From Lutibacter sp. HS1-25 (lineage in GTDB: Bacteria > Bacteroidota > Bacteroidia > Flavobacteriales > Flavobacteriaceae), in the NCBI RefSeq assembly GCF_004121075.1, contig NZ_RHLN01000137.1, forward strand, positions 21,431 through 85,430: a stretch of 64,000 bases of DNA, given 5' to 3'. Positions 26,421 through 35,560 of this stretch are shown here, one piece after another. The position numbers and the translations under genes are program-made. Within the stretch, counting starts at the first letter, position 1; each line of letters opens with the position of its first letter. Under the pieces are notes generated by a model. It was given only the letters and a program-made list of their open reading frames with translations. It was not told the DNA's origin and did not search any database.

Positions 26421-28973
26421 ATGACAGAAGAGTTAGTGTTTCCGAAAATTTACGATTATAATGAGGTGTTAGAGAGTTGTTTAGCTTATTTTAAAGGTGA
26501 TGAGTTAGCTGCGACCACTTGGATGAATAAATATGCGGTAAAAACTAAAAAGGGAGAGTATTTAGAAGCTACACCTGATCAAATGCATAAAAGAATGGCC
26601 AAAGAGTTTGGTCGTATTGAAAAGCATTATGAAGGGAAAGAATTAAGTGTAGAAGGACTGTCTGATTATGGTAAGAATCGTAAATTTTTATCAGAAGATA
26701 AGATTTATGATTTGTTTAAAGATTTTAAATATATCATTCCTCAAGGAAGTGTAATGTCTTCTTTAGGAAACAACAATGTAATTGCATCATTATCAAACTG
26801 TGTGGTAATTCCACCAGTGTATGATTCTTACGGAGGTATTTTTCATACAGATGAGCAATTGGCACAATTATTTAAACGCCGTTGTGGTGTTGGGGTAGAT
26901 TTATCAAATTTACGTCCACGTGGCGCGCAAGTTTCTAATTCTGCAGGTTCAACTACTGGGGCGGTTTCATTTATGGATCGTTTTTCAAATACCACGCGTG
27001 AAGTTGCTCAAAATGGTAGAAGAGGAGCTTTAATGTTAACAATGGATATTGCTCATCCTGATGTTGAAGAGTTTGTAACAGTTAAGCAAGATTTGTCAAA
27101 AGTAACAGGTGCTAATATTAGTTTGCGTTTGTCTGATGAATTTATGATGGCTGTTGTAAATGATGAAGATTATACCCTACGTTGGCCAGTTGATAGTAAA
27201 AAACCAACTTATACCAAAACAATTAAAGCAAAAGAATTGTGGGAAACAATTATTAAATGTGCTCACAATACAGCTGAACCGGGTCTAATTTTTTGGGATC
27301 GTCAACATTATTATTCAACATCTTCAATTTATCCTGGATTTAAAAATAGTTCAACAAATCCTTGTTCAGAAATTGCAATGCAAGGTGGTGATAGCTGTCG
27401 TTTAATTGCAATTAATTTATACAGTTTTGTAAACAATCCTTTTGCTGAAAATGCATCTTTTGATTTTGAAAAATTCTACAAAGTAGTGTATGAATCACAA
27501 CGTTTAATGGACGATTTAGTAGATTTAGAGCTAGAGGCTGTAGATAAAATTTTTAATAAAATAATGCACGATAAAGAACCTGATAGCATTAAACAAGTTG
27601 AAATTGATACTTGGAAATTGTTATATAAAACAGGTAAAAAAGGTAGAAGAACAGGTTTAGGTTTTACTGCTTTAGCTGATGCGATGGCAGCTTTGGGTAA
27701 AAAATTCGATACCGATGATTCGTTGGAAGTAATTGATGAAATTATGAAAACCAAACTTAGAGGTGAGTTTGATAGTAGTATAGATATGGCAATTACTCGT
27801 GGTAAATTTGAAGTATTTAATGCTGATATTGAAAAATATTCTGAGTTTGTACAAATGATGGAAAAAGAGTTTCCTGATGTTTATAAAAGAATGATGGTAT
27901 ACGGTAGAAGAAATATTTCAATCAGTACAGTTGCTCCAACAGGAAGTTTAAGCATGTTGGCGCAAACTTCTTCAGGAATTGAGCCAGTTTTCTTATTGTC
28001 TTATAAACGAAGAAGAAAAGTAAATCAAGATGATCCAAATGCTAAAATAGCGTATGTTGATGATATGGGAGATGCTTTTGAAGAGTTTGAAGTATATCAT
28101 CCAAAATTAAAACAATGGATGGAAGTTACAGGAAAAACTGATATCAATGAAAGTCCGTATGCAGGTGCAACTGCTCCAGAAATAGACTGGATGAAACGTG
28201 TTGAAATGCAGGCTATGGTTCAAAAATACACAACACATTCAATTAGTTCAACAATTAATTTGGCAAGTGATGTAACTGTTGATTTGGTTGGGGATATTTA
28301 TATTGAGTCATGGAAACAAGGCTTAAAAGGAATTACAGTTTATAGAGATGGTTCTCGTAGTGGAATTTTAGTTGCAAGTGACGAAAAAACAAAAGAGAAA
28401 AAACTTGGCGATTGTTTTGCTGAAACTATTTTCCCTAAAAGACCAAAGAAAATTGAAGCAAAAGTAGTTCGTTTTCAAAATGATTACGACAAATGGGTAG
28501 CTGTTGTTGGTTTGATTAATAAAAGACCTTACGAAATATTTACAGGAAAATTAGAAGATGCATTTTTATTACCAACTTGGTTAGAAGAAGGTTGGGTTAT
28601 TAAAAATAAAGATGAAGAAGGAAATACAAGATACGATTTTCAATTTGCAGATAAACAAGGTTATAAAGTAACTATGGAAGGTTTGTCTAGAACTTTTGAT
28701 AAAGAATATTGGAATTATGCTAAATTAATATCTGGGGTGTTACGTCATGGAATGCCAATACCTTATGTAGTTGATTTGGTAAATAACTTAAATATGTACG
28801 ATACCAATATCAATACTTGGAAAAATGGTATTGCACGTACCTTAAAACAATTTGTGTTAGATGGTACGCAAGCTGCAGATAAAAAATGTAATGTATGTGG
28901 TGATCCAGAGGGGTTGATTTATGAAGAGGGTTGTTTAAAGTGTAAAAACTGTGGAGATACCAAATGTGGATAA
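26421..28973 (+). CDS. nrdJ: Adenosylcobalamin-dependent (class II) ribonucleotide reductase
   Basis: The 850-residue protein has the ribonucleotide reductase core with LSNCVVIPP (reducible Cys), the radical-site loop NPCSE at residues 313-317, and the phosphate-binding PTGSLSMLAQTSSGIEP. The C-terminus carries a long extension ending in a Cys-rich tail (CNVCG, CLKCKNCGDTKCG) typical of B12-dependent NrdJ enzymes. It turns ribonucleotides into deoxyribonucleotides with adenosylcobalamin and needs neither oxygen nor a partner subunit. No nrdAB-like gene or cobalamin riboswitch is seen in the 263 bp upstream. A strong terminator follows. Confidence 0.95.
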   Translation: MTEELVFPKIYDYNEVLESCLAYFKGDELAATTWMNKYAVKTKKGEYLEATPDQMHKRMAKEFGRIEKHYEGKELSVEGLSDYGKNRKFLSEDKIYDLFKDFKYIIPQGSVMSSLGNNNVIASLSNCVVIPPVYDSYGGIFHTDEQLAQLFKRRCGVGVDLSNLRPRGAQVSNSAGSTTGAVSFMDRFSNTTREVAQNGRRGALMLTMDIAHPDVEEFVTVKQDLSKVTGANISLRLSDEFMMAVVNDEDYTLRWPVDSKKPTYTKTIKAKELWETIIKCAHNTAEPGLIFWDRQHYYSTSSIYPGFKNSSTNPCSEIAMQGGDSCRLIAINLYSFVNNPFAENASFDFEKFYKVVYESQRLMDDLVDLELEAVDKIFNKIMHDKEPDSIKQVEIDTWKLLYKTGKKGRRTGLGFTALADAMAALGKKFDTDDSLEVIDEIMKTKLRGEFDSSIDMAITRGKFEVFNADIEKYSEFVQMMEKEFPDVYKRMMVYGRRNISISTVAPTGSLSMLAQTSSGIEPVFLLSYKRRRKVNQDDPNAKIAYVDDMGDAFEEFEVYHPKLKQWMEVTGKTDINESPYAGATAPEIDWMKRVEMQAMVQKYTTHSISSTINLASDVTVDLVGDIYIESWKQGLKGITVYRDGSRSGILVASDEKTKEKKLGDCFAETIFPKRPKKIEAKVVRFQNDYDKWVAVVGLINKRPYEIFTGKLEDAFLLPTWLEEGWVIKNKDEEGNTRYDFQFADKQGYKVTMEGLSRTFDKEYWNYAKLISGVLRHGMPIPYVVDLVNNLNMYDTNINTWKNGIARTLKQFVLDGTQAADKKCNVCGDPEGLIYEEGCLKCKNCGDTKCG

Positions 28974-29000
28974 ATTTTAAAGTTCAATGTTAATATAAAA

Positions 29001-29038
29001 AATCCCCTAAGAATTAAATTTCTTAGGGGATTTTTTTA
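29001..29038. terminator. Strong bidirectional terminator between nrdJ and kdsA
   Basis: AATCCCCTAAGAA (29001-29013) pairs perfectly with TTCTTAGGGGATT (29020-29032). It is flanked by A residues on the left and a T run on the right, so it can serve nrdJ directly and kdsA after its repeat-filled 3' region. Confidence 0.93.
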
Positions 29039-29040
29039 TC

Positions 29041-29158
29041 AATTATCAATTATCAATTATCAATTATCAATTATCAATTATCAATTATCAATTATCAATT
29101 ATCAATTATCAATTATCAATTATCAATTATCAATTATCAATTATCAATTATCAATTAT
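29041..29158. repeat. 7-bp tandem repeat (AATTATC), 16 copies
   Basis: The unit AATTATC is repeated 16 times without error from 29041 to 29152, followed by a partial AATTAT. It fills the whole space between the nrdJ/kdsA terminator and the kdsA stop codon and therefore forms the kdsA 3' untranslated region. Perfect identity of copies suggests recent slippage and a variable copy number. Confidence 0.95.
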
Positions 29159-29977
29159 TTAAAACGTATTTATTGTTTTTCTAATTGCAACTAAACGAGT
29201 CAATAAGCCTTCTAAATGTTTTAAATCTAACATGTTAGCGCCGTCGCTTTTTGCGTTTGCTGGATCAAAATGTGTTTCTAAAAATAAACCATCTACACCA
29301 ACTGCAATTCCGGCTCTAGCAATGGTTTCAATCAACTCAGGTTTTCCACCAGTAACACCACTTTCTTGATTTGGTTGTTGTAGCGAGTGTGTAATGTCTA
29401 AAACCGTTGGAGCATATTGTTGCATTACAGGGATACCTCTAAAATCAACAATCATATCTTGGTAACCAAACATAGTGCCTCTATCGGTTATCCAAGCTTT
29501 TTCATTACCACAATCTTTTACTTTTTGTACAGCGTGTTTCATGGCTGCCGGACTCATAAATTGTCCTTTTTTTAAGTTTACAACTTTGCCCGTTTTTGCA
29601 GCAGCCACAACCAAATCGGTTTGACGAACTAAAAAAGCAGGAATTTGTAACACATCAACATATTGAGCAGCAATTGCAGCATCTTCATTGGTATGAATGT
29701 CTGTTACTGTTGGAACATTAAAAGTTTCAGAAACCTTTTTTAATATTTTTAAAGCTTTTTCGTCTCCAATTCCAGAGAAACTATCAATTCTACTTCTGTT
29801 TGCTTTTTTAAAACTTCCTTTAAAAATAAACGGAATTTCTAGCTTGTCAGTTACTTTTAAAATATGTTCAGCAATGCGTAAAGCCATTTCTTCGCCTTCA
29901 ATGGCACAAGGTCCAGCTAATAAAAAAAAGTTATTACTATCGGTATGTTTGATATTTGGAATCAGATTTAAATTCAT
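29159..29977 (-). CDS. kdsA: 3-deoxy-8-phosphooctulonate synthase
   Basis: The 272-residue enzyme has the DAHP-synthase-like fold motifs FLLAGPCAIEGEE near the N-terminus, FKGSFKKANRSR, TDIHTNEDA, NLKKGQFMSP and the end motif DGLFLETHFDPANAKSDG. It condenses phosphoenolpyruvate with arabinose 5-phosphate to give Kdo 8-phosphate, the precursor of the Kdo sugar in lipopolysaccharide. The DGANM(L)DL segment is present. No other Kdo gene is in the window. Its downstream region is the 7-bp tandem repeat, starting directly after the stop codon. Confidence 0.95.
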   Translation of the reverse strand: MNLNLIPNIKHTDSNNFFLLAGPCAIEGEEMALRIAEHILKVTDKLEIPFIFKGSFKKANRSRIDSFSGIGDEKALKILKKVSETFNVPTVTDIHTNEDAAIAAQYVDVLQIPAFLVRQTDLVVAAAKTGKVVNLKKGQFMSPAAMKHAVQKVKDCGNEKAWITDRGTMFGYQDMIVDFRGIPVMQQYAPTVLDITHSLQQPNQESGVTGGKPELIETIARAGIAVGVDGLFLETHFDPANAKSDGANMLDLKHLEGLLTRLVAIRKTINTF

Positions 29978-29993
29978 TTTGTGTATTTTTATG

Positions 29994-30001
29994 CAAAGAT
30001 A
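29994..30001 (-). promoter_or_regulatory. -7 element of kdsA
   Basis: TATCTTTG on the minus strand matches TAnnTTTG and lies 16 bp before the kdsA ATG. Confidence 0.5.
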
Positions 30002-30126
30002 GTTTATTGAATTGAAATTTTTTAAAGTCTCAACTTGAAAGTTTGTTGTTGAAAGTAGGAGGTAAATAAGTTAAATATTTTGAACTTTTGTATAGCTTCA
30101 GGTTTTAGACTATTAATTTTTTAATT

Positions 30127-30975
30127 TTAAGATTCTTCATTATAAGTATCCCATCGTCTTTTTTCTCGTTTGATAAGTGAAGTAAATTTTTGTGGAACTT
30201 CTATTTTTATTACTACATTTTCAAAAGTTTTTGGATGAAGAAATTTTACTTCAGTAGCGGCTAAAAACAAGCCTTTTCCTTTATGAATTGTTTCAGGATT
30301 TCCATACAATTTATCACCTAAAATTGGGTAATTTATGGAAGCTAAATGAATGCGTATTTGGTGTGTTCTTCCTGTTTTTGGACTAACTTTTAAAAAAGAT
30401 AATTTTTTGTGTTTTAAAGAATTGAAAACTTCTAAAATTTCAAAACTAGTTTCAGAAGGTTTATCTTCAATAGGTGTTTTAATAGTTAGATTGGTTTCTA
30501 CCATCCCAACAACAATGGTACTGTATGTTTTTTGAATGGTTTTGTTACTAAATTGTTTACCAAGTTCAATTTGAGCAGTTTTGGTTTTAGCAATTAACAA
30601 TATTCCAGAGGTTTGATTGTCTAGTCTGTGAACAGGTGTTGGTAATAACAAAGCATCGGGTTCATTGCTTTTTTTTAAATTATGAGGTAAAGCACTAAAA
30701 ATTGTTTTAAAAGTATTGCCGCTAACAATAATTCCTGCAGGTTTGTTAATAGCAGCAACGTGTTCATCTTCAAAAATAACTTCTATGTCAAATTTATAAA
30801 CTTTAGGCTTGTTGTTTGGGTCTTCAATCAATTCTATAACTTGACCGCTATTTATCCAAGTACCTGTTTCAGCAATATTTCCGTTTATTAAAAATTGTCC
30901 TTTTTTAATTGCTTTTTTAATGCCGCTGTTTGATGGAATAAATAAATCAAAAATACCAGGTGCATAATTTTGCAA
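30127..30975 (-). CDS. RluA-family pseudouridine synthase (start uncertain)
   Basis: The 282-residue product from a TTG at 30975 has an S4-like N-terminal part (IKKAIKKGQFLINGN) and the RluA catalytic region with PVHRLDNQTSGILLIAKT, in which the Asp after HRL is the nucleophile. GRTHQIRIHLASINYPILGD follows as expected. It makes pseudouridine in rRNA or tRNA. The open frame continues upstream to a stop near 31039, with IIHSHIVPSTIQNIRLQ in frame, which resembles the N-terminus of flavobacterial homologues. No ATG, GTG or TTG lies in that part, so a rare start (ATC at 31024-31026, or ATA/ATT) is possible. Confidence 0.85.
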   Translation of the reverse strand: MQNYAPGIFDLFIPSNSGIKKAIKKGQFLINGNIAETGTWINSGQVIELIEDPNNKPKVYKFDIEVIFEDEHVAAINKPAGIIVSGNTFKTIFSALPHNLKKSNEPDALLLPTPVHRLDNQTSGILLIAKTKTAQIELGKQFSNKTIQKTYSTIVVGMVETNLTIKTPIEDKPSETSFEILEVFNSLKHKKLSFLKVSPKTGRTHQIRIHLASINYPILGDKLYGNPETIHKGKGLFLAATEVKFLHPKTFENVVIKIEVPQKFTSLIKREKRRWDTYNEES

Positions 30976-31035
30976 ACGTATGTTTTGAATGGTACTGGGT
31001 ACAATATGAGAATGAATTATTTTGATATCTAAAGT

Positions 31036-31419
31036 TTAAAGTAAGCTTTGATTGTGCAATATTTCAACAATTTCTTTATAATCAAATGCAAGTTGTAATT
31101 GTTGTGTCTGTTTAAAAGTAAACCAATTGTAGTCTGTAACTTCAGTTTCCTGAATTTTAATTTCGCCACTCCAATCGCCTAAAAACCGATAGAATTTTTT
31201 TTCTTGCCAAGTTCCAATTTTGATGATTTTTTTAGGTGTAAAATCTAAGTTGCATTCTTCTTTAACTTCTCTAATTACATTTTCTTCAGCAGTTTCGTTT
31301 GCTTCGGCTCTTCCGCCAGGGCAGCCCCAGCATCCAGCGTACATTTGGGTGTAATTAGAGCGTTGTAATAAAAGTATTTTTTTATTTTGAAGTATGATTC
31401 CTGAAGCAGCTAATAGCAT
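31036..31419 (-). CDS. NUDIX hydrolase (MutT-like)
   Basis: The 127-residue protein has a Nudix box GGRAEANETAEENVIREVKEE with the two usual metal-binding Glu residues (REVKEE), although the Gly after the box is replaced by Asn (EECN). The N-terminal LLAASGIILQNKKILLLQRS and CWGCPGG fit MutT-type enzymes that hydrolyse nucleoside diphosphates linked to other groups; oxidised nucleotides are one possible substrate. It sits between the secreted protein gene (7-bp gap) and the RluA-type gene, so the three are probably one transcript. Confidence 0.85.
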   Translation of the reverse strand: MLLAASGIILQNKKILLLQRSNYTQMYAGCWGCPGGRAEANETAEENVIREVKEECNLDFTPKKIIKIGTWQEKKFYRFLGDWSGEIKIQETEVTDYNWFTFKQTQQLQLAFDYKEIVEILHNQSLL

Positions 31420-31426
31420 TGTTTTA

Positions 31427-32161
31427 TTATTTAAAAATAACGCCTAAAGTAGCAGTTTCACCAGTTAATAAATTCCATTCGTTTGATGAAATTAAATTTC
31501 CATTTACATCGTACAATCTAAGTTCAGCAGTATTTGGGCCAGAAAGCCCTTGGTTTAGAGCCTGAAAATCTACGCGATTATAGCCTTCTTCCAACTCTAA
31601 ATAGACGCTATAATTTCCAGCTTTTAAAACTACATTGTTTTCTAAAGCTTGTTGATTTAAGTATATTTTTATAATATCACCATCAACAAAACTATAGTCT
31701 CTACATTCTACTCTAACAGTTTTTGTAGCACTTTTTATTGTACCCAAGCTAAAATTGCTTTTTAATTTTTGATGTGTAATATCTTGATTGTTCCAATATT
31801 TTACGCCAATAATATCCTTGTCTTCTGGCTGATTTTCCATTAAAAAATTAGGATTTACATTTGAAGTATAGTTGTTTATTTGGTTGTTAACGGCATCAAC
31901 ATTTAACTGTTTGTCAAAATTAAGGTTCAAATTATTTGATGAAGTTTTTTTATTAGATGTATTTGAATTTAACTGGCCAGATTTAAGCGTTGCACCATTT
32001 TGATTGTCGAGGTTTGGTGATTTTAATTGCCCGTTATTATTTGTTACTCCATAATTAGCATCAAGACCTTTTGGGTTTGTAGTGGTGCTTTGAGAAAATG
32101 AATACATACTTATAAGGCTAATTATAAGTATCATTATTTTGTGTTTTAGGAGAAAATTCAT
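31427..32161 (-). CDS. Secreted Asn/Gln-rich protein of unknown function
   Basis: From the ATG at 32161 it has 244 residues; a start at 32215 would add 18 residues with no clear role. The signal peptide ends near MYSFSQ. Residues 25-110 are rich in Asn, Gln, Ser and Gly (NNNGQLKSPNLDNQNG and similar) and look disordered. The C-terminal half (about 120-244) is a predicted beta domain with VRVECRDYSFVDGDIIKIY and GYNRVDFQALNQG. I do not recognise the family. There is no T9SS sorting domain. It is encoded 7 bp upstream of a NUDIX gene. Confidence 0.6.
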   Translation of the reverse strand: MNFLLKHKIMILIISLISMYSFSQSTTTNPKGLDANYGVTNNNGQLKSPNLDNQNGATLKSGQLNSNTSNKKTSSNNLNLNFDKQLNVDAVNNQINNYTSNVNPNFLMENQPEDKDIIGVKYWNNQDITHQKLKSNFSLGTIKSATKTVRVECRDYSFVDGDIIKIYLNQQALENNVVLKAGNYSVYLELEEGYNRVDFQALNQGLSGPNTAELRLYDVNGNLISSNEWNLLTGETATLGVIFK

Positions 32162-32240
32162 AATTACCAATTTACCATTTTTAGTAGCAATAAAAGTGCC
32201 AGTATTTTTTTGCATATAATAACGAAAGCCAAAAATAACA

Positions 32241-32270
32241 AAAAAAGCTTCAAATTTAATTGAAGCTTTT
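32241..32270 (-). terminator. Intrinsic terminator after the LamG gene pair
   Basis: AAAAGCTTCAA pairs with TTGAAGCTTTT around a 6-nt loop, followed on the minus strand by a T run. It lies about 40 bp beyond the stop of the downstream LamG gene. Confidence 0.85.
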
Positions 32271-32308
32271 ATAATTGTTTGTTAAACTGCCAGTTGATGA
32301 AAAGAATT

Positions 32309-33859
32309 TTAATTGTTAATTAAAAATTTTGAGGTTGAAAATTTACCTTCATTGTTTTCAACTTTTAAAATATAAATGCCTTTTTGTAAGTTGTTGAAAT
32401 GAATTTTGTGGGTTATTTTTGAAGTATTAAATGCTTTTTGTCCCAATAAATTATATACTTCAATAGATTTTATTTCAGAAATATTTTGTGTTTTTTTAAA
32501 ATACAAAACATTTTCAAAAACATAAAAATTAGTTTCTAATTGTTTAAAATCATCAATTCCTGCTGTTGAAGTATCGTATAAAGCTGCAACTTCGTTAGCA
32601 GTTAGTGCTTTGTTGTATATTTTTAAATCATCAATAGCTCCATTAAAAAATTCGGCAAAATAAGACCCAAAGTGATATGCGGCTCCTATGGTAATAGGAT
32701 TTGATACCAAACCGTAGACATCAGATTGAGAAGTGAATGATGTTAAATGATTGTTTATGAATATTTCTCTTTCACCTGTTGAATGAGAAATTACAGCAAT
32801 ATGATTCCATTCTCCTAAATTTAAAGGATTATTATCCGAAAAATTTCTTGTTTTATGTGCATATTCTATAAAATTATTAGAACGAGTTCTTAAAACAAAG
32901 TTGGTTGCAGTGCTATAATTAGATTTTCCTAAAATCATTGCATTTTGCTGTGCATTTGGTTTTATCCAAACAGAAATACTTAATTCATTATCAAAATTTA
33001 ACAGGTTGTTATGGTTTATGGTTATTACATCATTACCATCAAAACTATAAGCGCTATTTTCATTTCCAAATCTATCGGTAGTTAATGTTGCTCCATTTAC
33101 GGTACCGTGATTGGCATTTCCACTTTCATCATTTGCATTGCCGTTAAAAGGGTAGTGAGCTATAAGTTCTGAAGGTTTACAGTTATAACCAGAAACCCAG
33201 TTAGTGTCTGAAATATTTTGTAGTGTTCCGTGATTTTCATTTCCAGATAAATCAGTTACAGTTGTTCCAGTGCCTTCTTCAAATTGCCAAAGCATAACTA
33301 AATTACTTTCATCTCCGTTTAAACATTTGTTGTAGTTATTTAATATTTCGGCATCTGTTCTCACAGTATTCCATACACGAGCTTGGTCAATTTCGCCATT
33401 AAAATGTTGAAATGTATTTGTAGTTTGATTTCCTACACCGATTGAATAATTAAAATTAGCTACATTGTATGTGAAGGTTAAAACAGAAACTCCATCTACA
33501 TATAATTTTGAACCATTTGTAACTTCGTCATCAAATGTAAATGCTACGTGATGCCATATTCCATCAGCTAAATTTACACCAGTTTTAATGAGTCTACCGC
33601 TAATCCACTCAAAAGCAATTAGCTCATTGTAATTTAGAAAAATTCCATAGTTGTAAGATTTTGCAATAATGGCTCTGTAGGAGTTTCCTGCTCCAGATGT
33701 TTTTATCCAAGCTTCAACAGTGCCTTGTGTTAATTGAAGTGATGAGTTATTTGTGCCAACTATATATTCATTTGTTCCATCAAAAGTCAATCCTGTTTGT
33801 GCATTTAAAGTAAAAAAAGCATTAAATAAGAATGTTAAAAAAAATATTTTTGTTTTCAT
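32309..33859 (-). CDS. LamG-domain protein with T9SS type A sorting domain
   Basis: The 516-residue protein has a signal peptide ending TLNAQ. Two LamG (concanavalin A-like) domains follow at about residues 22-185 and 230-415, each with the W-HHVAFTFDD or W-NHIAVIS type motif and a G-ID-ARVWN or G-IDDLKIYN end. The last 75 residues are a type IX secretion sorting domain (FYVFENVLYFKK, YNLLGQKAF, GIYILKVENNEGKFST). It should be secreted across the outer membrane by T9SS and bind or act on a glycan or protein at the surface. It is 10 bp downstream of a paralogue. Confidence 0.9.
   Translation of the reverse strand: MKTKIFFLTFLFNAFFTLNAQTGLTFDGTNEYIVGTNNSSLQLTQGTVEAWIKTSGAGNSYRAIIAKSYNYGIFLNYNELIAFEWISGRLIKTGVNLADGIWHHVAFTFDDEVTNGSKLYVDGVSVLTFTYNVANFNYSIGVGNQTTNTFQHFNGEIDQARVWNTVRTDAEILNNYNKCLNGDESNLVMLWQFEEGTGTTVTDLSGNENHGTLQNISDTNWVSGYNCKPSELIAHYPFNGNANDESGNANHGTVNGATLTTDRFGNENSAYSFDGNDVITINHNNLLNFDNELSISVWIKPNAQQNAMILGKSNYSTATNFVLRTRSNNFIEYAHKTRNFSDNNPLNLGEWNHIAVISHSTGEREIFINNHLTSFTSQSDVYGLVSNPITIGAAYHFGSYFAEFFNGAIDDLKIYNKALTANEVAALYDTSTAGIDDFKQLETNFYVFENVLYFKKTQNISEIKSIEVYNLLGQKAFNTSKITHKIHFNNLQKGIYILKVENNEGKFSTSKFLINN
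33037..33155 (-). repeat. 119-bp duplicated segment, copy 1
   Basis: This segment encodes the peptide around YPFNGNANDESGNANHG. It matches 34616-34734 at all but about five of 119 positions, while the flanking LamG sequences differ much more. This suggests recent duplication or gene conversion between the two paralogues. Confidence 0.9.
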
Positions 33860-33869
33860 AACTTTAAGT

Positions 33870-35414
33870 TTAATTGATGATAAATTTTAAAGTTGAATAG
33901 TATCCTTCAATATTTTCAACTTTTAAAATATAAATGCCTTTTTGTAAATGCTGAATAGGGATTTCTTTTTTAATTGTTGAAGTATTATAGATTTGTTGTC
34001 CCATTAAATTAAAAATTTCGATTGTTTTAATTTCTGATAGATTTTGGTTGTTTTTGAAATACAAAACATTTTCAAAAACATAAAAGTTAGTTTCTAACTG
34101 TTTAAAATCATTAATTCCTGCTGTTGTATTATTATACTCTGCAATTATGTCGTTGGCACTTAATGCAATGTTATATATTTTTATATCATCAATACTACCA
34201 TTATAAAATTGACGTAAGTTTGATCCGCACCCAATTGTTAGATTTCTTGTATTTATAATACTTCCTGTATAAGTAGTTGGATTGGATATGTCTAAAACGC
34301 CATCAACATAAATACTAACACTTTCACCACTTTTAAATACGGTAGTAATATTATGCCAGTTATTATCGTTTAAATCTACTGCCCCTCGGTTTTCAATTCC
34401 GTTAGAAGGTGTAAATTCAAACCAGCTATAACTATCGCCGTAAGTTCCAGTACCAAAGGCGTAGGAAGGCTCTCCGTAAGTTCCTTTGTATTTAGAAATT
34501 AAATATTCACCATTATTTTGAGCATTGTGTTTGCACCAAAAAGAAACCGTATACGATTGACCGTTTGAAATATTTATTTGAGGATTGTTAACAATTGAAA
34601 TATAATTTGAAGCTCCATCAAAACCATAAGCGCTATTTTCATTTCCAAATCTATCAGTAGTTAATGTTGCACCATTTACGGTACCGTGGTTAGCATTTCC
34701 ACTTTCATCATTTGCATTGCCGTTAAAAGGGTAGTAGGCTGCTAAATTTGTAGTTTTATATAATTTGATATCATCAAAATAAACCATACTATTTCCATAT
34801 AATTCTGCAGAAGTAGGTGGAACAGTTGTTAAAAGAGGAAACTGTGTAATTGTTGTTCCAGTTGTATTTGAACTTGCTAATTCACCATTAATATATACTT
34901 TATATGTGCTAGTTACTCTATTAGCTTCAATTTTAACATGGTACCAAGTTTGAGATGTAGCAGCTTGTAGAACATATTGTGTGCCATAGCCTCCAGAGTT
35001 GCCTGTATGATAATAAGTAATTAGATTACCATTATAAAATTCAATTCTAGCAATAAAAGTTCCCCAAGTCCCAAAAGAAGGGTTTCCAAGTGCCAATCCA
35101 CATCTACCTCCTGTAGCAACATTTTCGGCTCTTATCCAACCTTCAAGAGTTACTTCATTGGGTATGCCAGAAATACTTTTACTGATATTAGCAGCCCAGC
35201 TAGAACCAGAAACTTGAAACGAATGAATTCCATTTTTTACAGGAGATTCAACTATCTTTTGATTGGCATTACCAGTTCCATTATAACGAATCACCCATCC
35301 GGCAGGTAATACACCAAGAGCGTCATCCTCAAAATTATCATTAACTAAGTAAGTTTGAGAAAATAAATTCAAGCATAAAAAGCTCGATATTAAAAAAAGT
35401 AATTTTGTTTTCAT
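33870..35414 (-). CDS. LamG-domain protein with T9SS type A sorting domain (paralogue)
   Basis: The 514-residue protein starts with a signal peptide ending NLFSQ. The first domain (about 22-215) is a jelly-roll with YFDDIKLYK at its end, and the second (about 228-425) is a LamG domain with NNWHNITTVFKSGE and GSIDDIKIYN. A T9SS sorting domain forms the C-terminus (FYVFENVLYFKNN, FNLMGQQIYNTS, GIYILKVENIEG). The first domain differs from that of the downstream paralogue, while the second domain start and the sorting domain are shared. It is probably a cell-surface or secreted glycan-binding protein. The pair forms one operon. Confidence 0.9.
   Translation of the reverse strand: MKTKLLFLISSFLCLNLFSQTYLVNDNFEDDALGVLPAGWVIRYNGTGNANQKIVESPVKNGIHSFQVSGSSWAANISKSISGIPNEVTLEGWIRAENVATGGRCGLALGNPSFGTWGTFIARIEFYNGNLITYYHTGNSGGYGTQYVLQAATSQTWYHVKIEANRVTSTYKVYINGELASSNTTGTTITQFPLLTTVPPTSAELYGNSMVYFDDIKLYKTTNLAAYYPFNGNANDESGNANHGTVNGATLTTDRFGNENSAYGFDGASNYISIVNNPQINISNGQSYTVSFWCKHNAQNNGEYLISKYKGTYGEPSYAFGTGTYGDSYSWFEFTPSNGIENRGAVDLNDNNWHNITTVFKSGESVSIYVDGVLDISNPTTYTGSIINTRNLTIGCGSNLRQFYNGSIDDIKIYNIALSANDIIAEYNNTTAGINDFKQLETNFYVFENVLYFKNNQNLSEIKTIEIFNLMGQQIYNTSTIKKEIPIQHLQKGIYILKVENIEGYYSTLKFIIN
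34616..34734 (-). repeat. 119-bp duplicated segment, copy 2
   Basis: This is the partner of the copy at 33037-33155, in the same orientation and the same place relative to the second LamG domain. Confidence 0.9.
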
Positions 35415-35504
35415 AAATGGAAAGTTTTAAGTAGTTAAAATTGGGTGGGGTTAATTAAAATTACCTTACGTACATAAAAATTAAAATGACAAAAATCATT
35501 AAAC

Positions 35505-35536
35505 AAAAAAAACCACTGCGTTAACAGTGGTTTTTT
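35505..35536. terminator. Terminator of htpG
   Basis: AAAAAACCACTG pairs with CAGTGGTTTTTT around CGTTAA, with A runs on one side and T runs on the other. It lies 25 bp beyond the htpG stop and can also stop transcription from the other direction. Confidence 0.9.
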
Positions 35537-35560
35537 GAAAAGTTTTTACGATTTGGTAAC

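Noticed and set aside
29041..29158. CRISPR array
   Set aside because: The unit is only 7 bp and there are no spacers, so it is a simple tandem repeat.
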